Source: JAFGLZ01 sp964390905
GTDB lineage: Bacteria > Planctomycetota > Phycisphaerae > UBA1845 > JAFGLZ01
Direction: 5' to 3'
Assembly (NCBI GenBank): GCA_964390905.1
Contig: CAYMLO010000035.1
Location: 1-64,000, forward strand
Length of the DNA stretch: 64,000 nt
Positions 46,362-54,956 of this stretch are shown piece after piece. The notes beneath the pieces are model-generated. The model had not been told where the DNA came from, made no database searches, and worked only from the letters and a program-made list of their open reading frames with translations. Made by a program: the position numbers and the translations under genes. The stretch's first letter is position 1, and the number at the start of each line of letters is the position of its first letter.

Positions 46362-47783
46362 ATGTGCTGCCGCGGGCAATGGATGGTGGCGTGTTTGGCG
46401 GCGGCGGCGAGTCTGTCGGCGATCGCCTCGATATCCAAGGCAGACGTGGTTGTCCTCAAGGACGGCCCGAAGGTCGAGGGCCGGATCGTCAACCAGACCG
46501 ACAAGTTCGTCGAGGTCGAGGTCACCAAGTTCGGCGTGACCGTGACCCGCAAGCTCCGCCGAGACCGGATCACGTCCATCCGAAGGGACGGCGAGGCGGA
46601 GGCTTTTGAGACCGAAGGTTCTGCGAAGCAGTCCGAGCGACCCACCCACGAAGACAACCGATCGAGCGTCACACCGTCTGGCGGCGAGGACGAACCGAAG
46701 ACGGCGTCGGCACGTCAGGAGCGACTGCCCCTCAGGCTCAACCTCCGCGAAGCCCTGGCCAAGCCCTTGATCCGGCAGACGTTCGAGGACGACGGCGAGC
46801 GGATCGAGCCGACCGACGGCGGGCAGTTCGTGCTCGTGCCCTTCTCCTACGAATCCGTCGGCAGGCGCTATCGGATCTCTCGCTACTCCATCAGGTTCTC
46901 CACCGACAAGGGGAAGGCCCGGTTCTTGGGGTTCGTAGCCCTGCAGGGGAAGCCAGGCGGACAGAAGGCGACGCCCGCAGCCAAGCGTGCGAAGGGAAAC
47001 AAGAAGCAGAGGAACCAGACGGCTCAACTCGCCGCGTTGCGCCCGGCCAAGGGCAGACCGGTGTACGAGAGGATGACGGTCTATGAAGAAGGCGGCAAGC
47101 TGATGGTCCGCTTCGAGGATCTCAGCAAGTCGAAGCAGCAGGACAAGAGTGCGTCTGCAGGGCCCGGTCTCGATCGCTCGAATGCCGCGACCGACCTCAT
47201 CGGACTCGATGCACCCGCCGAACCTCAAGCGCCCGAACGTCGAGAAGCAGAGACGGACGATCGAAGCCGGCCGACGAAGCTTGCGCCAGCGCCACACAAC
47301 GGGCCGTCCCAATGCGAGCGCCCCTCGACGGATCGCGACGCGGGCAGCGTCTGCGCGGTGGTCTTCGCGGACCCCGTTGCCGAGATGCCGTCCGTCCCCA
47401 TCGTCAGGCCCGCCGTTTACCGCGGGGAGGGTCACATTTTGCTTTGGGCTGGGTGACGCAAGCGGAGTTCGAGCTCCGGTGTCCGGAGCCGAAGCCCCAC
47501 GGTCCGCACGGCCCCGATCCCACGTGGCAGGTACTCCCGCAGGTCAACAGCCCGAAGGACTTCATCGCGAACCCGAAGCGCCGATACCTCGCGGAAGAAG
47601 AGCAAGGACAAGAAGAAGGACGAAGCCCCGGGCGAGCCGGGCACCGGTTGGGCGGCTGTCCTGGTCGAGGTCTCCAAAGGCGCAACGACCCTCACCGCGC
47701 GGTTCGACCGCAAGAAGACTCCCATTGAGTTCTGCGTGAGCAACGTTCCGGCCGACGCGGTTGCCGATGCGGGCGATCCCTGA
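46362..47783 (+). pseudogene. Exported protein gene with two compensating frameshifts
   Basis: The gene opens in one frame: a signal peptide, VVVLKDGPKVEGRIVNQTDK with FGVTVTRKLRRDRITSIRRD (a short beta-barrel module common in planctomycetes) and a long charged region up to VRPAVYRGEG. Near 47438 the sense moves to another frame, GHFALGWVTQAEFELRCPEP, then WQVLPQVNSPKDFIANPKRR. Near 47600 it returns to the first frame (KSKDKKKDEAPGEPG to DAVADAGDP, stop 47781). The first shift coincides with a TTTT run, which one extra T would explain. It is either a recent pseudogene or two assembly indels. GGAGGTGGGG precedes ATG 46362. Function unknown. Confidence 0.7.
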
Positions 47784-47889
47784 TCGGATCATGGGATCTA
47801 CGAGAGATGGACCGTGTTGACACCGTGCGCGCGACGGCGATACGGTGACTCGAGCAACGCGAGCCTGATGGCAGGAGGAGGTGTGGACC

Positions 47890-49425
47890 ATGGATGCTCT
47901 GCGACGGCGGCTTGTTGGTACTGTTGCGGTGGCCTCGGCGGCGCTGGCGTTTCCTATCTCGTCGGCCGCGGATGGCAAGACGTTTCAGCTCGAGCTCAAG
48001 CGGCTGAAGGATACTACTTTGCAGCGGCTCGCGGCGCGAACCGCTCGACCAGGGGATCTGGACTACCTCTGCAGCATGACGTATCCGCAGAGATTCTACA
48101 TGGACACCCGCAATCGGGGTCGCGTCGGTGATGCGCCGGACTTCGAGAAGATCGCCAAGAAGCAGCCGGACAAGTACAAGTGCGCCCACCCGTTCCGCGG
48201 CGTGGCGCAACTCGGTTCAGACCACTACGCGTTCGTGCTCGACTCGACGGACCTGAAGTCGAAGGGGTACGATCTGCTCCACTTCGATCTGAACCACAAC
48301 GGCGATCTGACCGACGACAAGGTCGTCAAGGCCACCCCCCTATCTGGGACCAGGCGCTCCCGCGGGATCCCGCGACGGACCTTCCCGTGCGTGGCGGTCA
48401 CCGTGAACGCCGACGGCACGGACGTGGACTACGCCTTCTACCTTCGAGCCTACGCCCGCCACTACGGATCGGGGCAAGGGGAGGCGATCAGCGCCCGCGC
48501 CTATCTGCAGTCCGTGGTCTACCGTGACGGTCAGGTCGTCCTCGACGGCAAGCGCCATCGCATCATCGTGCTCGACTTCAACGGCAACGGTCGCTTCGAC
48601 GACGAGACCGAGATCAACGAGCAAGTCAGACTGGTCGACGGTCGGCTGTATGCGACGCGGGGAGACATGCTCCTCATCGACCCGGATATTAAGAACGCGA
48701 TGGTCACCGGATACGGCGTGACCGACCGCAAGGAGCGACACCTGGTCTCGAGTCTGATCTGCATCGGCGGGCGCTACTACGACATGGAGGTGTCCGCCGC
48801 GGGCGACGAGATTTCCCTGGAGCCCACCGGGCTGCCGATGGGATCTGTCGTCAACCCTTCATCTTCCTTCGATGCGGTCCTTTTCAGTGGCAAGGTCTTT
48901 GTCAAGATCAGCTGTGAGGCCGACAAGCCCGTTCCCCTCCCCGCAGGGGATTGGCGGCTCCTGCAATACACCATCAACGCCGGCAAGGCAGGCCAGTCCC
49001 CGACGCTGGTCAGCGCCGGGGGGATGCGGGACGGCAAGCCCGTCAAGGTGGCCAAGGGCCAGACCGCCAAGCTGGCCTTCGGGCCGCCCTACACGCCAAA
49101 GGTGACGATCTCCAGCCCGTCGCGCGGGGGGCAGCCCGCCCGGCTGGGGCTGAAGATCATGGGGGTCGGCGGAGAGATCTGCAGTAACCTGAGGGTCAAG
49201 GGCAACCGGCCCGAGGCGCCGACGTTCGAGGTCGCCACGCCGAAGGGCAAGGTGATCGAGCGCGGCAAGTTCAGGTATGGCTGAGGCTTCACCTGCGGGT
49301 ACTCGTGGCGAGTACCATCAAAGCTCGAGGGCGAATACCACGCAACCGTCAAGATGAACGCAGGCCCGTTCGAGGTGGCCAAGGACGCCAAGACCGTGAT
49401 CCGTGCCTCGGACCTTCGCAAGTGA
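47890..49425 (+). CDS. Candidate exported selenoprotein (in-frame UGA = Sec465)
   Basis: A 511-residue exported protein if UGA 49282-49284 is read as selenocysteine. Read as a stop, it ends at residue 464. After the UGA the frame stays open for 46 codons to TGA 49423: GFTCGYSWRVPSKLEGEYHA, then VKMNAGPFEVAKDAKTV and IRASDLRK, which looks like real protein and gives a U-x-x-x-C redox pair. The signal peptide ends PISSAA. Two EF-hand-like loops are present (FDLNHNGDLTDDK near residue 133, LDFNGNGRFDDE near 227). The rest is beta-rich (VTISSPSRGGQPARLGLKIM). AGGAGGAG lies 9 bases before ATG 47890. A SECIS-like hairpin follows the UGA, and selC and selD are 1.5 kb away. Family not recognised; the alternative is simply a C-terminally truncated gene. 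Confidence 0.75.
49298..49316 (+). promoter_or_regulatory. Candidate bacterial SECIS element
   Basis: A perfect 8-bp stem, GGTACTCG (49298-49305) with CGAGTACC (49309-49316), closes a 3-base loop TGG. The loop begins 21 bases after the UGA at 49282-49284 and has a G at its second position. As I recall the bacterial SECIS consensus (apical loop 16-37 bases from UGA, loop of 3-14 bases, a G in its first two positions), this fits. The sequence is also coding, which bacterial SECIS elements are. SelB binding is inferred. Confidence 0.65.
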
Positions 49426-49542
49426 GCGCGGGGGCAGGAGGGGATCTGGCCGCAAGCCAGTTTCAGGCCGACGTCGCGCTCGGTCGGGGTTAAACTGGTT
49501 GCTCATCCGCGGATCGTCCCTGCGCAAGGAACGAACCGTTCC

Positions 49543-50433
49543 TCAGGTCTGCTGGGGACCGGAATCGCTCTTGGCAGGATCGGTCCCTGGCTTCGTGCCA
49601 GCCGGCGTCCTGTCCGGAGATCCGACGACACTGGCCAGCGAGATGGCCCGGCACTGCGTGCAGTCCAGGCAGCGGATGCAGCGGGAGACGTTGAGCCCTG
49701 GATCGGGCAGGACGTCGTACTTGCACAGGCGATCGCACCGGCCGCAGGCGTTGCACTCCTCGGAGTTGTAGCGGAGGAACAGCATCGATACGCGATTGAA
49801 CAGGCCGTAGATCGCGCCGAGCGGACAGAACAGCCGGCACCACGGCCGCCACGTGAAGAACATGGCGACCAGGAACAGCCCGACGATCACGAGCTTGACC
49901 GTGCTGGGCCAGACGAGCGTGTCGCCGGCGATGGCCTGCTGCGCCGTGTCGACCAGACCGCTCTCGATCGCTCCGGCCGGGCAAAGCCGGCAGAAGAACA
50001 GCGCATGTTCCTCGCCCCACAGGTAGGGCACCATCCCGACCGTCACGATCAGCACGACGTAACGGGTGTAGCCCGTCCACGCGGGCAGGACGAACTTCGG
50101 TGTGGGGATCTTGCCGATCAGGTCCTGCAGGAACCCGAACGGGCAGGCCCAGGCACACAGGAACGTGCCCACGGCCGCCCCGACCACGACCAGCAAGCCG
50201 ATCGCGAAGAACGGAAAGACGTGCAGCGCGCTGAAATTGGCGAGCACGCCGATAGGACAGGCGAACGTGGCCAGCGGGCAGGAGTAGCAGTGGAAGACCG
50301 GCGAGCACACCTGGTGGAGCCGGAGCATAAAGGGGTCCAGCCAGACGAGCAGGAAGGCAGCCTGGACCCAAGATCTGCGTCGGGCAAGTCGTGCGGTGAA
50401 GGATTCGCGATTGCGCTTGGCCATGGCCACCAT
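49543..50433 (-). CDS. Membrane polyferredoxin, NapH/YccM/NosR-C-like 4Fe-4S protein
   Basis: A 296-residue protein with five or so membrane helices. It has paired membrane Cys motifs (FHCYSCPLATFACPIG, FLCAWACPFG, FFCRLCPAG, RLFCPLGAIYG) typical of the NapH/NosR-type quinol or electron-transfer domain. A C-terminal ferredoxin follows: CNACGRCDRLCKYDVLPDP and CIRCLDCTQCRA, two clusters. It transfers electrons across or along the inner membrane. It lies downstream of the small membrane protein and tRNA-Sec on the same strand and may be part of a selD-selC-led transcript. It converges on the candidate selenoprotein. Confidence 0.9.
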   Translation of the reverse strand: MVAMAKRNRESFTARLARRRSWVQAAFLLVWLDPFMLRLHQVCSPVFHCYSCPLATFACPIGVLANFSALHVFPFFAIGLLVVVGAAVGTFLCAWACPFGFLQDLIGKIPTPKFVLPAWTGYTRYVVLIVTVGMVPYLWGEEHALFFCRLCPAGAIESGLVDTAQQAIAGDTLVWPSTVKLVIVGLFLVAMFFTWRPWCRLFCPLGAIYGLFNRVSMLFLRYNSEECNACGRCDRLCKYDVLPDPGLNVSRCIRCLDCTQCRAISLASVVGSPDRTPAGTKPGTDPAKSDSGPQQT

Positions 50434-50452
50434 GACCGCCTTGGGCTCGCTA

Positions 50453-50839
50453 TCAGGTCGGGCAGCGGGAGGGCGGCCTCCCGCTGTACGTCCGTTTCAG
50501 CTCGCCGGAGGCAAGGCGGGTGATCCCCCCGACAGTCACCTCCTGGATGATTCGAAGCTCCGCTTCGGCGGCGGTGACGACCGTTTCCTCGGGAGGTGCC
50601 GGGATGGGATCGTCGACGGGCGGCTCGTCAGGGAAGTCGGGTGGGGCAATCCCTGGCGGCAGGCCGTCCGGACCCGGGTCGTTTAGCACTATCGGGTCCT
50701 GGTGCGATGGGGCGGGTTGCTCGACCTCCGTCTCGGTCAGCACGGGCGTCGTGTGATAGCCCACGGCGTAGATCAGCTGACCCAGGCCGATCAGAACCAG
50801 AACAACCGGCAGAAGCCTGTATCTATCGATCACCCGCAT
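50453..50839 (-). CDS. Small single-pass membrane protein of unknown function
   Basis: 128 residues: a short basic start (MRVIDRYRLL), one membrane segment (PVVLVLIGLGQLIYAVGY) and a periplasmic Pro/Asp/Glu-rich tail (PPDFPDEPPVDDPIPAPPEE). It ends in ITRLASGELKRTYSGRPPSR. It precedes the polyferredoxin gene by 19 bases, so it is probably its partner subunit or assembly factor. No family recognised. It lies 32 bases from the tRNA-Sec 3' end. Confidence 0.6.
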   Translation of the reverse strand: MRVIDRYRLLPVVLVLIGLGQLIYAVGYHTTPVLTETEVEQPAPSHQDPIVLNDPGPDGLPPGIAPPDFPDEPPVDDPIPAPPEETVVTAAEAELRIIQEVTVGGITRLASGELKRTYSGRPPSRCPT

Positions 50840-50871
50840 CCGTCGTCTCTTGCGGTGCTCACGGACTCAAA

Positions 50872-50967
50872 TGGCGGAGGTGCATGGGAATCGAACCCAC
50901 CCGGGACCCTCACGAGCCCCACACTGATTTTGAAGACCAGGGGCACCACCAGGCACCAACCACCTCC
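50872..50967 (-). tRNA. selC: tRNA-Sec (UCA anticodon)
   Basis: A 96-base tRNA with encoded GCCA end. It has selenocysteine tRNA hallmarks: a 7- to 8-bp acceptor stem (GGAGGTG/CACCTCC), a 6-bp D stem (GGTGCC/GGTGCC with a 4-base loop), the anticodon loop CTTCAAA (anticodon TCA, reads UGA), a long variable arm around GGGGCTCGTGAGGGTCCC, and a TTCGATT T loop closed by GTGGG/CCCAT. It begins only 3 bases after the selD stop codon, so it is probably cotranscribed with selD. Its presence means UGA can be read as Sec in this organism. Confidence 0.96.
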
Positions 50968-50970
50968 GCG

Positions 50971-52620
50971 CTACGATTTCCTCAGACCATTATAGAACAT
51001 CATCACGGGCGATCCACCGAACGAGATGGCCATCCAGGCCGCCTCGTCGATCTCTTCCTGCGAAAAGCCCATCGCTCGGGCCTTCTTGATGTGGACCTTC
51101 AGGCACGGATCGCACAGGGCCAGCGTCGACAGGGCGACGGCGATCGCCTGTTTGGTGGCCGCGTCCAACGCCCCGGGGGCGCCCGAACGCTTCAAGAAGT
51201 CCTGGAACTTCCGCTGGATTTCGGCCGCGCCGCCTTCACCCTTGCCTCCGCCGTCGGGCGCGGGGGCCGCATCGCCGTCGTCTTCGCAACAGGCCATCTC
51301 ACTGCTCTCCTCTGGGGCACAGCATGCGTCCTCGGACGCGGCCAGCTCGGGAGTGGAAGCGGTCGCGCCAACCGTCGTCGTTGTCCTGCGGGGCCCGCCA
51401 GCGTCCTCCGGGATCCTACGAGTGCCTCTGGTTTCCAGAAAGACGCGGCCCTCGCCTTCGGCGCGGACCTTGCCGATGACGGTTGCATCGGAAACACCCG
51501 CTTCGCCGAGCCGTTCCAGGAACGTCTGGGCCTTTGCTTCGGGAATCGCGACCAGCAACCCGCCCGAGGTCTGCGCATCGCAGCAGACGTCAAACACGGT
51601 TGGCTGGACGCCGTCGCCGAGCACCACGCGGTCGCCGACCGATTCCTTGTTGCGTTCCATCGCACCCGGTAGGACGCCCTGGGCGACGCAATCGATCACG
51701 TCTTCGAACAGCGGGACATCGTCCCAGACCACCTCGACGTCAACGCCGCTGGCGGCCGCCATCGCGGTCAAATGGCCCATCAGCCCGAACCCGGTCACGT
51801 CCGTACAGGCATGTGCGCCGCACGCGATCATCAACTCGGAAGCAGCCTTGTTCAACGTCGCCATCGATCGCGCAACCGCCTCGGCAGCGCCAGGCGGCGC
51901 CCGGTCGATCTGAGCGGCGAAGGTAACGATGCCCGTGCCGATCGGCTTGGTGAGCACCAGGACGTCGCCCGGCCGGGCCCCCGCGTTGGTGGCCAGCTTC
52001 TCCGGATCGATCAGCCCCGTGACGGCGAAGCCGGCCTTGATCTCCTTGTCGTTGATGCTGTGCCCGCCGATCACGGCGACGCCGGCCTCGGCCATCTTGT
52101 CGATCCCGCCTCGCAGGATCTCGTGCATCACCGTGTCCGGCGCCTCGCGGATCGGGAATCCCACGATCGACAGGGCCGAGATCGGCCGACCGCCCATCGC
52201 GTAGACGTCACTGACCGAGTTGGCCGCCGCCACCTGCCCGAACACGTACGGGTCATCCACGGACGGCGTGAACACGTCGACCGTTTGGACCAAAGCCAAC
52301 TCGCCATTCAACCTGAACACGCCCGCGTCGTCGCCGGCGGGCATGCCGACTAACACGCGCGGATCGTCGGGGGCGGGCAGGCCCTCGAGCACACTGTGGA
52401 GGGCGGCTTGATCGATCTTCGAGGCGCACCCGGCCTTCTCAACCAGCTGCGTCAGGCGGACCGGACCGGCCGACGGTCGATCCATCCGCTCGCCCGCGCA
52501 CGGACAGACGTCATGTTTCCGGAGCGTGTCGCACGGACACGCCTGTTTGGGGTCGCAAATGCAATGCCCCAAACGCATCGAGCGGGCCATCACCCGCTTT
52601 CGCTTCGCCAAGTTCTTCAC
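50971..52620 (-). CDS. selD: Selenide, water dikinase fused to an AhpD-like domain
   Basis: 549 residues that make selenophosphate from selenide and ATP. Residues 1-45 are Cys rich (LGHCICDPKQACPC, VCPCAGE). The SelD core (about 50-400) has VEKAGCASKIDQAAL, whose Cys and Lys correspond to the catalytic pair of E. coli SelD (Cys17, Lys20), then LVGMPAGDDAGVFRL, VDVFTPSVDDPYVFGQVAAA and GGLLVAIPE. A linker with CCAPEESSEMACCEDD leads to an AhpD/carboxymuconolactone-decarboxylase-like domain (about 465-549) with CDPCLKVHIKKARAMGFSQE, i.e. a CxxC and His. AGGGG lies 7 bases before ATG 52620. The fusion and Cys-rich head are unusual. Confidence 0.93.
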   Translation of the reverse strand: MKNLAKRKRVMARSMRLGHCICDPKQACPCDTLRKHDVCPCAGERMDRPSAGPVRLTQLVEKAGCASKIDQAALHSVLEGLPAPDDPRVLVGMPAGDDAGVFRLNGELALVQTVDVFTPSVDDPYVFGQVAAANSVSDVYAMGGRPISALSIVGFPIREAPDTVMHEILRGGIDKMAEAGVAVIGGHSINDKEIKAGFAVTGLIDPEKLATNAGARPGDVLVLTKPIGTGIVTFAAQIDRAPPGAAEAVARSMATLNKAASELMIACGAHACTDVTGFGLMGHLTAMAAASGVDVEVVWDDVPLFEDVIDCVAQGVLPGAMERNKESVGDRVVLGDGVQPTVFDVCCDAQTSGGLLVAIPEAKAQTFLERLGEAGVSDATVIGKVRAEGEGRVFLETRGTRRIPEDAGGPRRTTTTVGATASTPELAASEDACCAPEESSEMACCEDDGDAAPAPDGGGKGEGGAAEIQRKFQDFLKRSGAPGALDAATKQAIAVALSTLALCDPCLKVHIKKARAMGFSQEEIDEAAWMAISFGGSPVMMFYNGLRKS

Positions 52621-53033
52621 GTGAGCACCCCTAGGCGGTGGGAATCCACGAATTGTCCTTCATTGTACGATCCGTCGAACCCGCCTTCAAGCGGCGCGAA
52701 CGCATGCGGACCGACTGGTGTGCATCCATTTCTTGGATGCACCCTTCAGGCAACATCGGCGCCCTCTTCCGGTTGTGTCGGCAAGGGGGGACTCCTATCA
52801 TGCACCGATGGCGATCCGTCTGCCCACTGGACACCCGACCACCGGGTAATGACGGGTGCGTGACCGTCTGGGCCGGAGGGGTGCCCCATCCTTTTCGAGT
52901 GGCCGCGGAACGCGGACGCTCGAAAAGGGTGGGGGACGGAACGGACCGCGGGCTATCCATCCCGGCGCGATTCCGTCCACCACCCCTCCGATACCCCGCC
53001 GAGCTGTCACGCGTCCGGGTGACGACCACGCGC
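52621..53033. other. Intergenic region with nested palindrome
   Basis: About 410 bases between divergent selD and the Maf-like gene. Translation upstream of 53034 is low complexity and unlike the family, so it is treated as non-coding. It contains the palindrome at 52884-52934. Confidence 0.6.
52884..52934. repeat. Nested palindrome (REP-like)
   Basis: Arms CCCCATCCTTTTCGAG (52884-52899) and CTCGAAAAGGGTGGGG (52919-52934) pair with one wobble. An inner CCGCG/CGCGG stem sits at 52903-52915. Same outer-stem, joint and inner-stem plan as the palindromes at 20087 and 39919, with different sequence. Confidence 0.65.
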
Positions 53034-54956
53034 ATGTCGACATCGGCAACGACAGACTACGCGATCTACCTCAAGAACATGGCCGGTCTGTGGCGGCATG
53101 ATCCCCAGCTCGCGATGCAGCTCGACGCCCTGCCCGACGAGGCCCTGCTGCCCGTTCAGGCGTCACGAGCCGGGGCGATCACTGCGGCCGTCCAGACCGA
53201 TGAGGGCCGGGCCATCTGGCTCCATAGCCGATACGACCCGGAAGGCGAGGCCAAGAAGTTCGTCGATGGCGTCGACGTTTCCGGGGCGTTCTGCTTCGTC
53301 GTCGGCGGGTTCGGCATGGGCCATCACCTCCGCGCCCTGTTCGACCGGCTGCGCGGCGACGCCTTCATCGTCGTGACCGAGCCCGACCTCCGCCTGATCC
53401 GCACGGCGCTGCATCACGTGGACCTGACCGATCTGCTCAACAGCGGCCGGTGCGTCATCCTGACCCGGGCCGAGACATCGCACCTGCACGAGAAGCTCCA
53501 ACCCCACCATACGATGATGATGCTCGGTACGCAGATCGTCTCCCATCCGCCGTCGCAACGGATCGCCGGGCAGTTCCACACGACCCTCCGCGAGCGAATC
53601 AGCGACTTCGCCAGCTACTGCCGAATGACGGTGCTGACGCTGGTGGGCAACAGCCGCATCACCTGCACGAACGTCGCCAACAACCTGCCCACCTACGTCG
53701 CCACGCCGCCGATCGACATCCTGCACAAGCGCTACGCCGGATTCCCCGCCATCCTCGTGGCGGCGGGACCGTCGCTGCATCGCAACATCGATCTGCTCGC
53801 TACGCTGGCCGACCGGTCCGTGATCTGTGCCGTCCAGACGACGTTCAAGACGTTGCTCAGACGCGGCATTCGCCCCGACTTCGTCACGTCGCTGGACTAC
53901 CACGAGATGTCGCGTCGGTTCTTCGAGGGCATCGACGACTTCGGCGGCACGCACCTGATCGCCGAGCCCAAGGCGACCTGGCACGTGATCGACATCTTCG
54001 ATGGGCCGATCTCGCTGCTCAACAACGACTTTGCCGAGAGATGCCTCGGGAAGGACCTGGCCCGCCGTGGCGGTCTGCCGGCCGGCACGACCGTGGCGCA
54101 TCTGGCCTTCTATATGGCCGAGTACCTCGGCTGCGACCCGATCATCTTCGTCGGGCAGGACCTGGCCTTCACCGACCACGCCTACTACGCGCCCGGCGTG
54201 CCCGCCCACGACGCGTGGCGACCCGAGCTGAACCGCTTCAACGCCATCGAAAACAAGGAGTGGGAGCGGATCATCCGCTCGCGCAAGGTCCTGCGCAAGG
54301 TGACGGACATCCACGGCCAGCAGATCTACACCGACGAGCAGATGTTCACCTATCTGCAGCAGTTCGAGAGCGACTTCGCCAAGTGTCCCGCCCGGATCAT
54401 CGACGCGACCGAAGGCGGCGCACGCAAGCGGGGCGTCGAGACGATGACGCTCGCCCAGGCCGCCGAGCAGTTCTGCAGCCGGCAGATCCCCCCGGACCTC
54501 AACGCCTACCGCACCGAGATCGCGCGGCGCGACCCCAGCCGACTGGCGCCGGCACGCGAGCGCCTCGTGCAACGCCGCGACGAACTGGGGCAGTTTCGCG
54601 AGATGTGTCAAGAGACGCTCGACCTGCTCAAGAAGCTGATGGGACTGATCGACAAGCCAGGCGAGTTCAACCGACTGATCGGCAAGGTGGACGAGATGCG
54701 GACCCGCGTTCGTCTGCATCAGACCATCTACGAGATGGTCAGCGGCGTGAGCCAACTGGCCGAGCTTCGCCGATACACCGCCGATCGGCAGATCAAGGCG
54801 GAGGACCCGTCCGGCGCGGATCGAGGCCGACGCCAGCTCGAGCGCGACGTCGACTTCATCGAGAACCTGCTGGAGGGTTGCGGCGTGCTCGACACCATCT
54901 TGTCCGGCGCCATCGAGCGGTTCGACCGGGCGATCGAGGAGAACGCAGCGTCATGA
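53034..54956 (+). CDS. Maf/DUF115 motility-accessory glycosyltransferase-like protein
   Basis: 640 residues. The DUF115 (MptE-like) core is at about 225-460: PAILVAAGPSLHRNIDLLAT, VICAVQTTFKTLLRRGIRPD, FVTSLDYHE and DPIIFVGQDLAFTDHAYYAP. These match flagellin-glycosylating Maf proteins that move nonulosonic acids. The N-terminal 220 residues (YLKNMAGLWRHDPQLAMQLD, FVVGGFGMGHHLRALFDRL) are the usual Maf N-domain. The C-terminus is helical (FREMCQETLDLLKKLMGLID). ATG 53034 is the first plausible start after the palindrome. It overlaps the next gene by ATGA, so they work together, most likely in flagellin or surface glycosylation. Confidence 0.88.
   Translation: MSTSATTDYAIYLKNMAGLWRHDPQLAMQLDALPDEALLPVQASRAGAITAAVQTDEGRAIWLHSRYDPEGEAKKFVDGVDVSGAFCFVVGGFGMGHHLRALFDRLRGDAFIVVTEPDLRLIRTALHHVDLTDLLNSGRCVILTRAETSHLHEKLQPHHTMMMLGTQIVSHPPSQRIAGQFHTTLRERISDFASYCRMTVLTLVGNSRITCTNVANNLPTYVATPPIDILHKRYAGFPAILVAAGPSLHRNIDLLATLADRSVICAVQTTFKTLLRRGIRPDFVTSLDYHEMSRRFFEGIDDFGGTHLIAEPKATWHVIDIFDGPISLLNNDFAERCLGKDLARRGGLPAGTTVAHLAFYMAEYLGCDPIIFVGQDLAFTDHAYYAPGVPAHDAWRPELNRFNAIENKEWERIIRSRKVLRKVTDIHGQQIYTDEQMFTYLQQFESDFAKCPARIIDATEGGARKRGVETMTLAQAAEQFCSRQIPPDLNAYRTEIARRDPSRLAPARERLVQRRDELGQFREMCQETLDLLKKLMGLIDKPGEFNRLIGKVDEMRTRVRLHQTIYEMVSGVSQLAELRRYTADRQIKAEDPSGADRGRRQLERDVDFIENLLEGCGVLDTILSGAIERFDRAIEENAAS

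Noticed and set aside
47440..47460. TGA at 47454 as a second selenocysteine codon
   Set aside because: The sequence after this TGA in the same frame is Arg/Ser-rich nonsense, while another frame continues the protein (GHFALGWVTQ). A frameshift explains it better.
52638..53033. Longer N-terminus for the Maf-like protein
   Set aside because: The upstream in-frame stretch crosses a nested palindrome and reads as low-complexity sequence without family resemblance.
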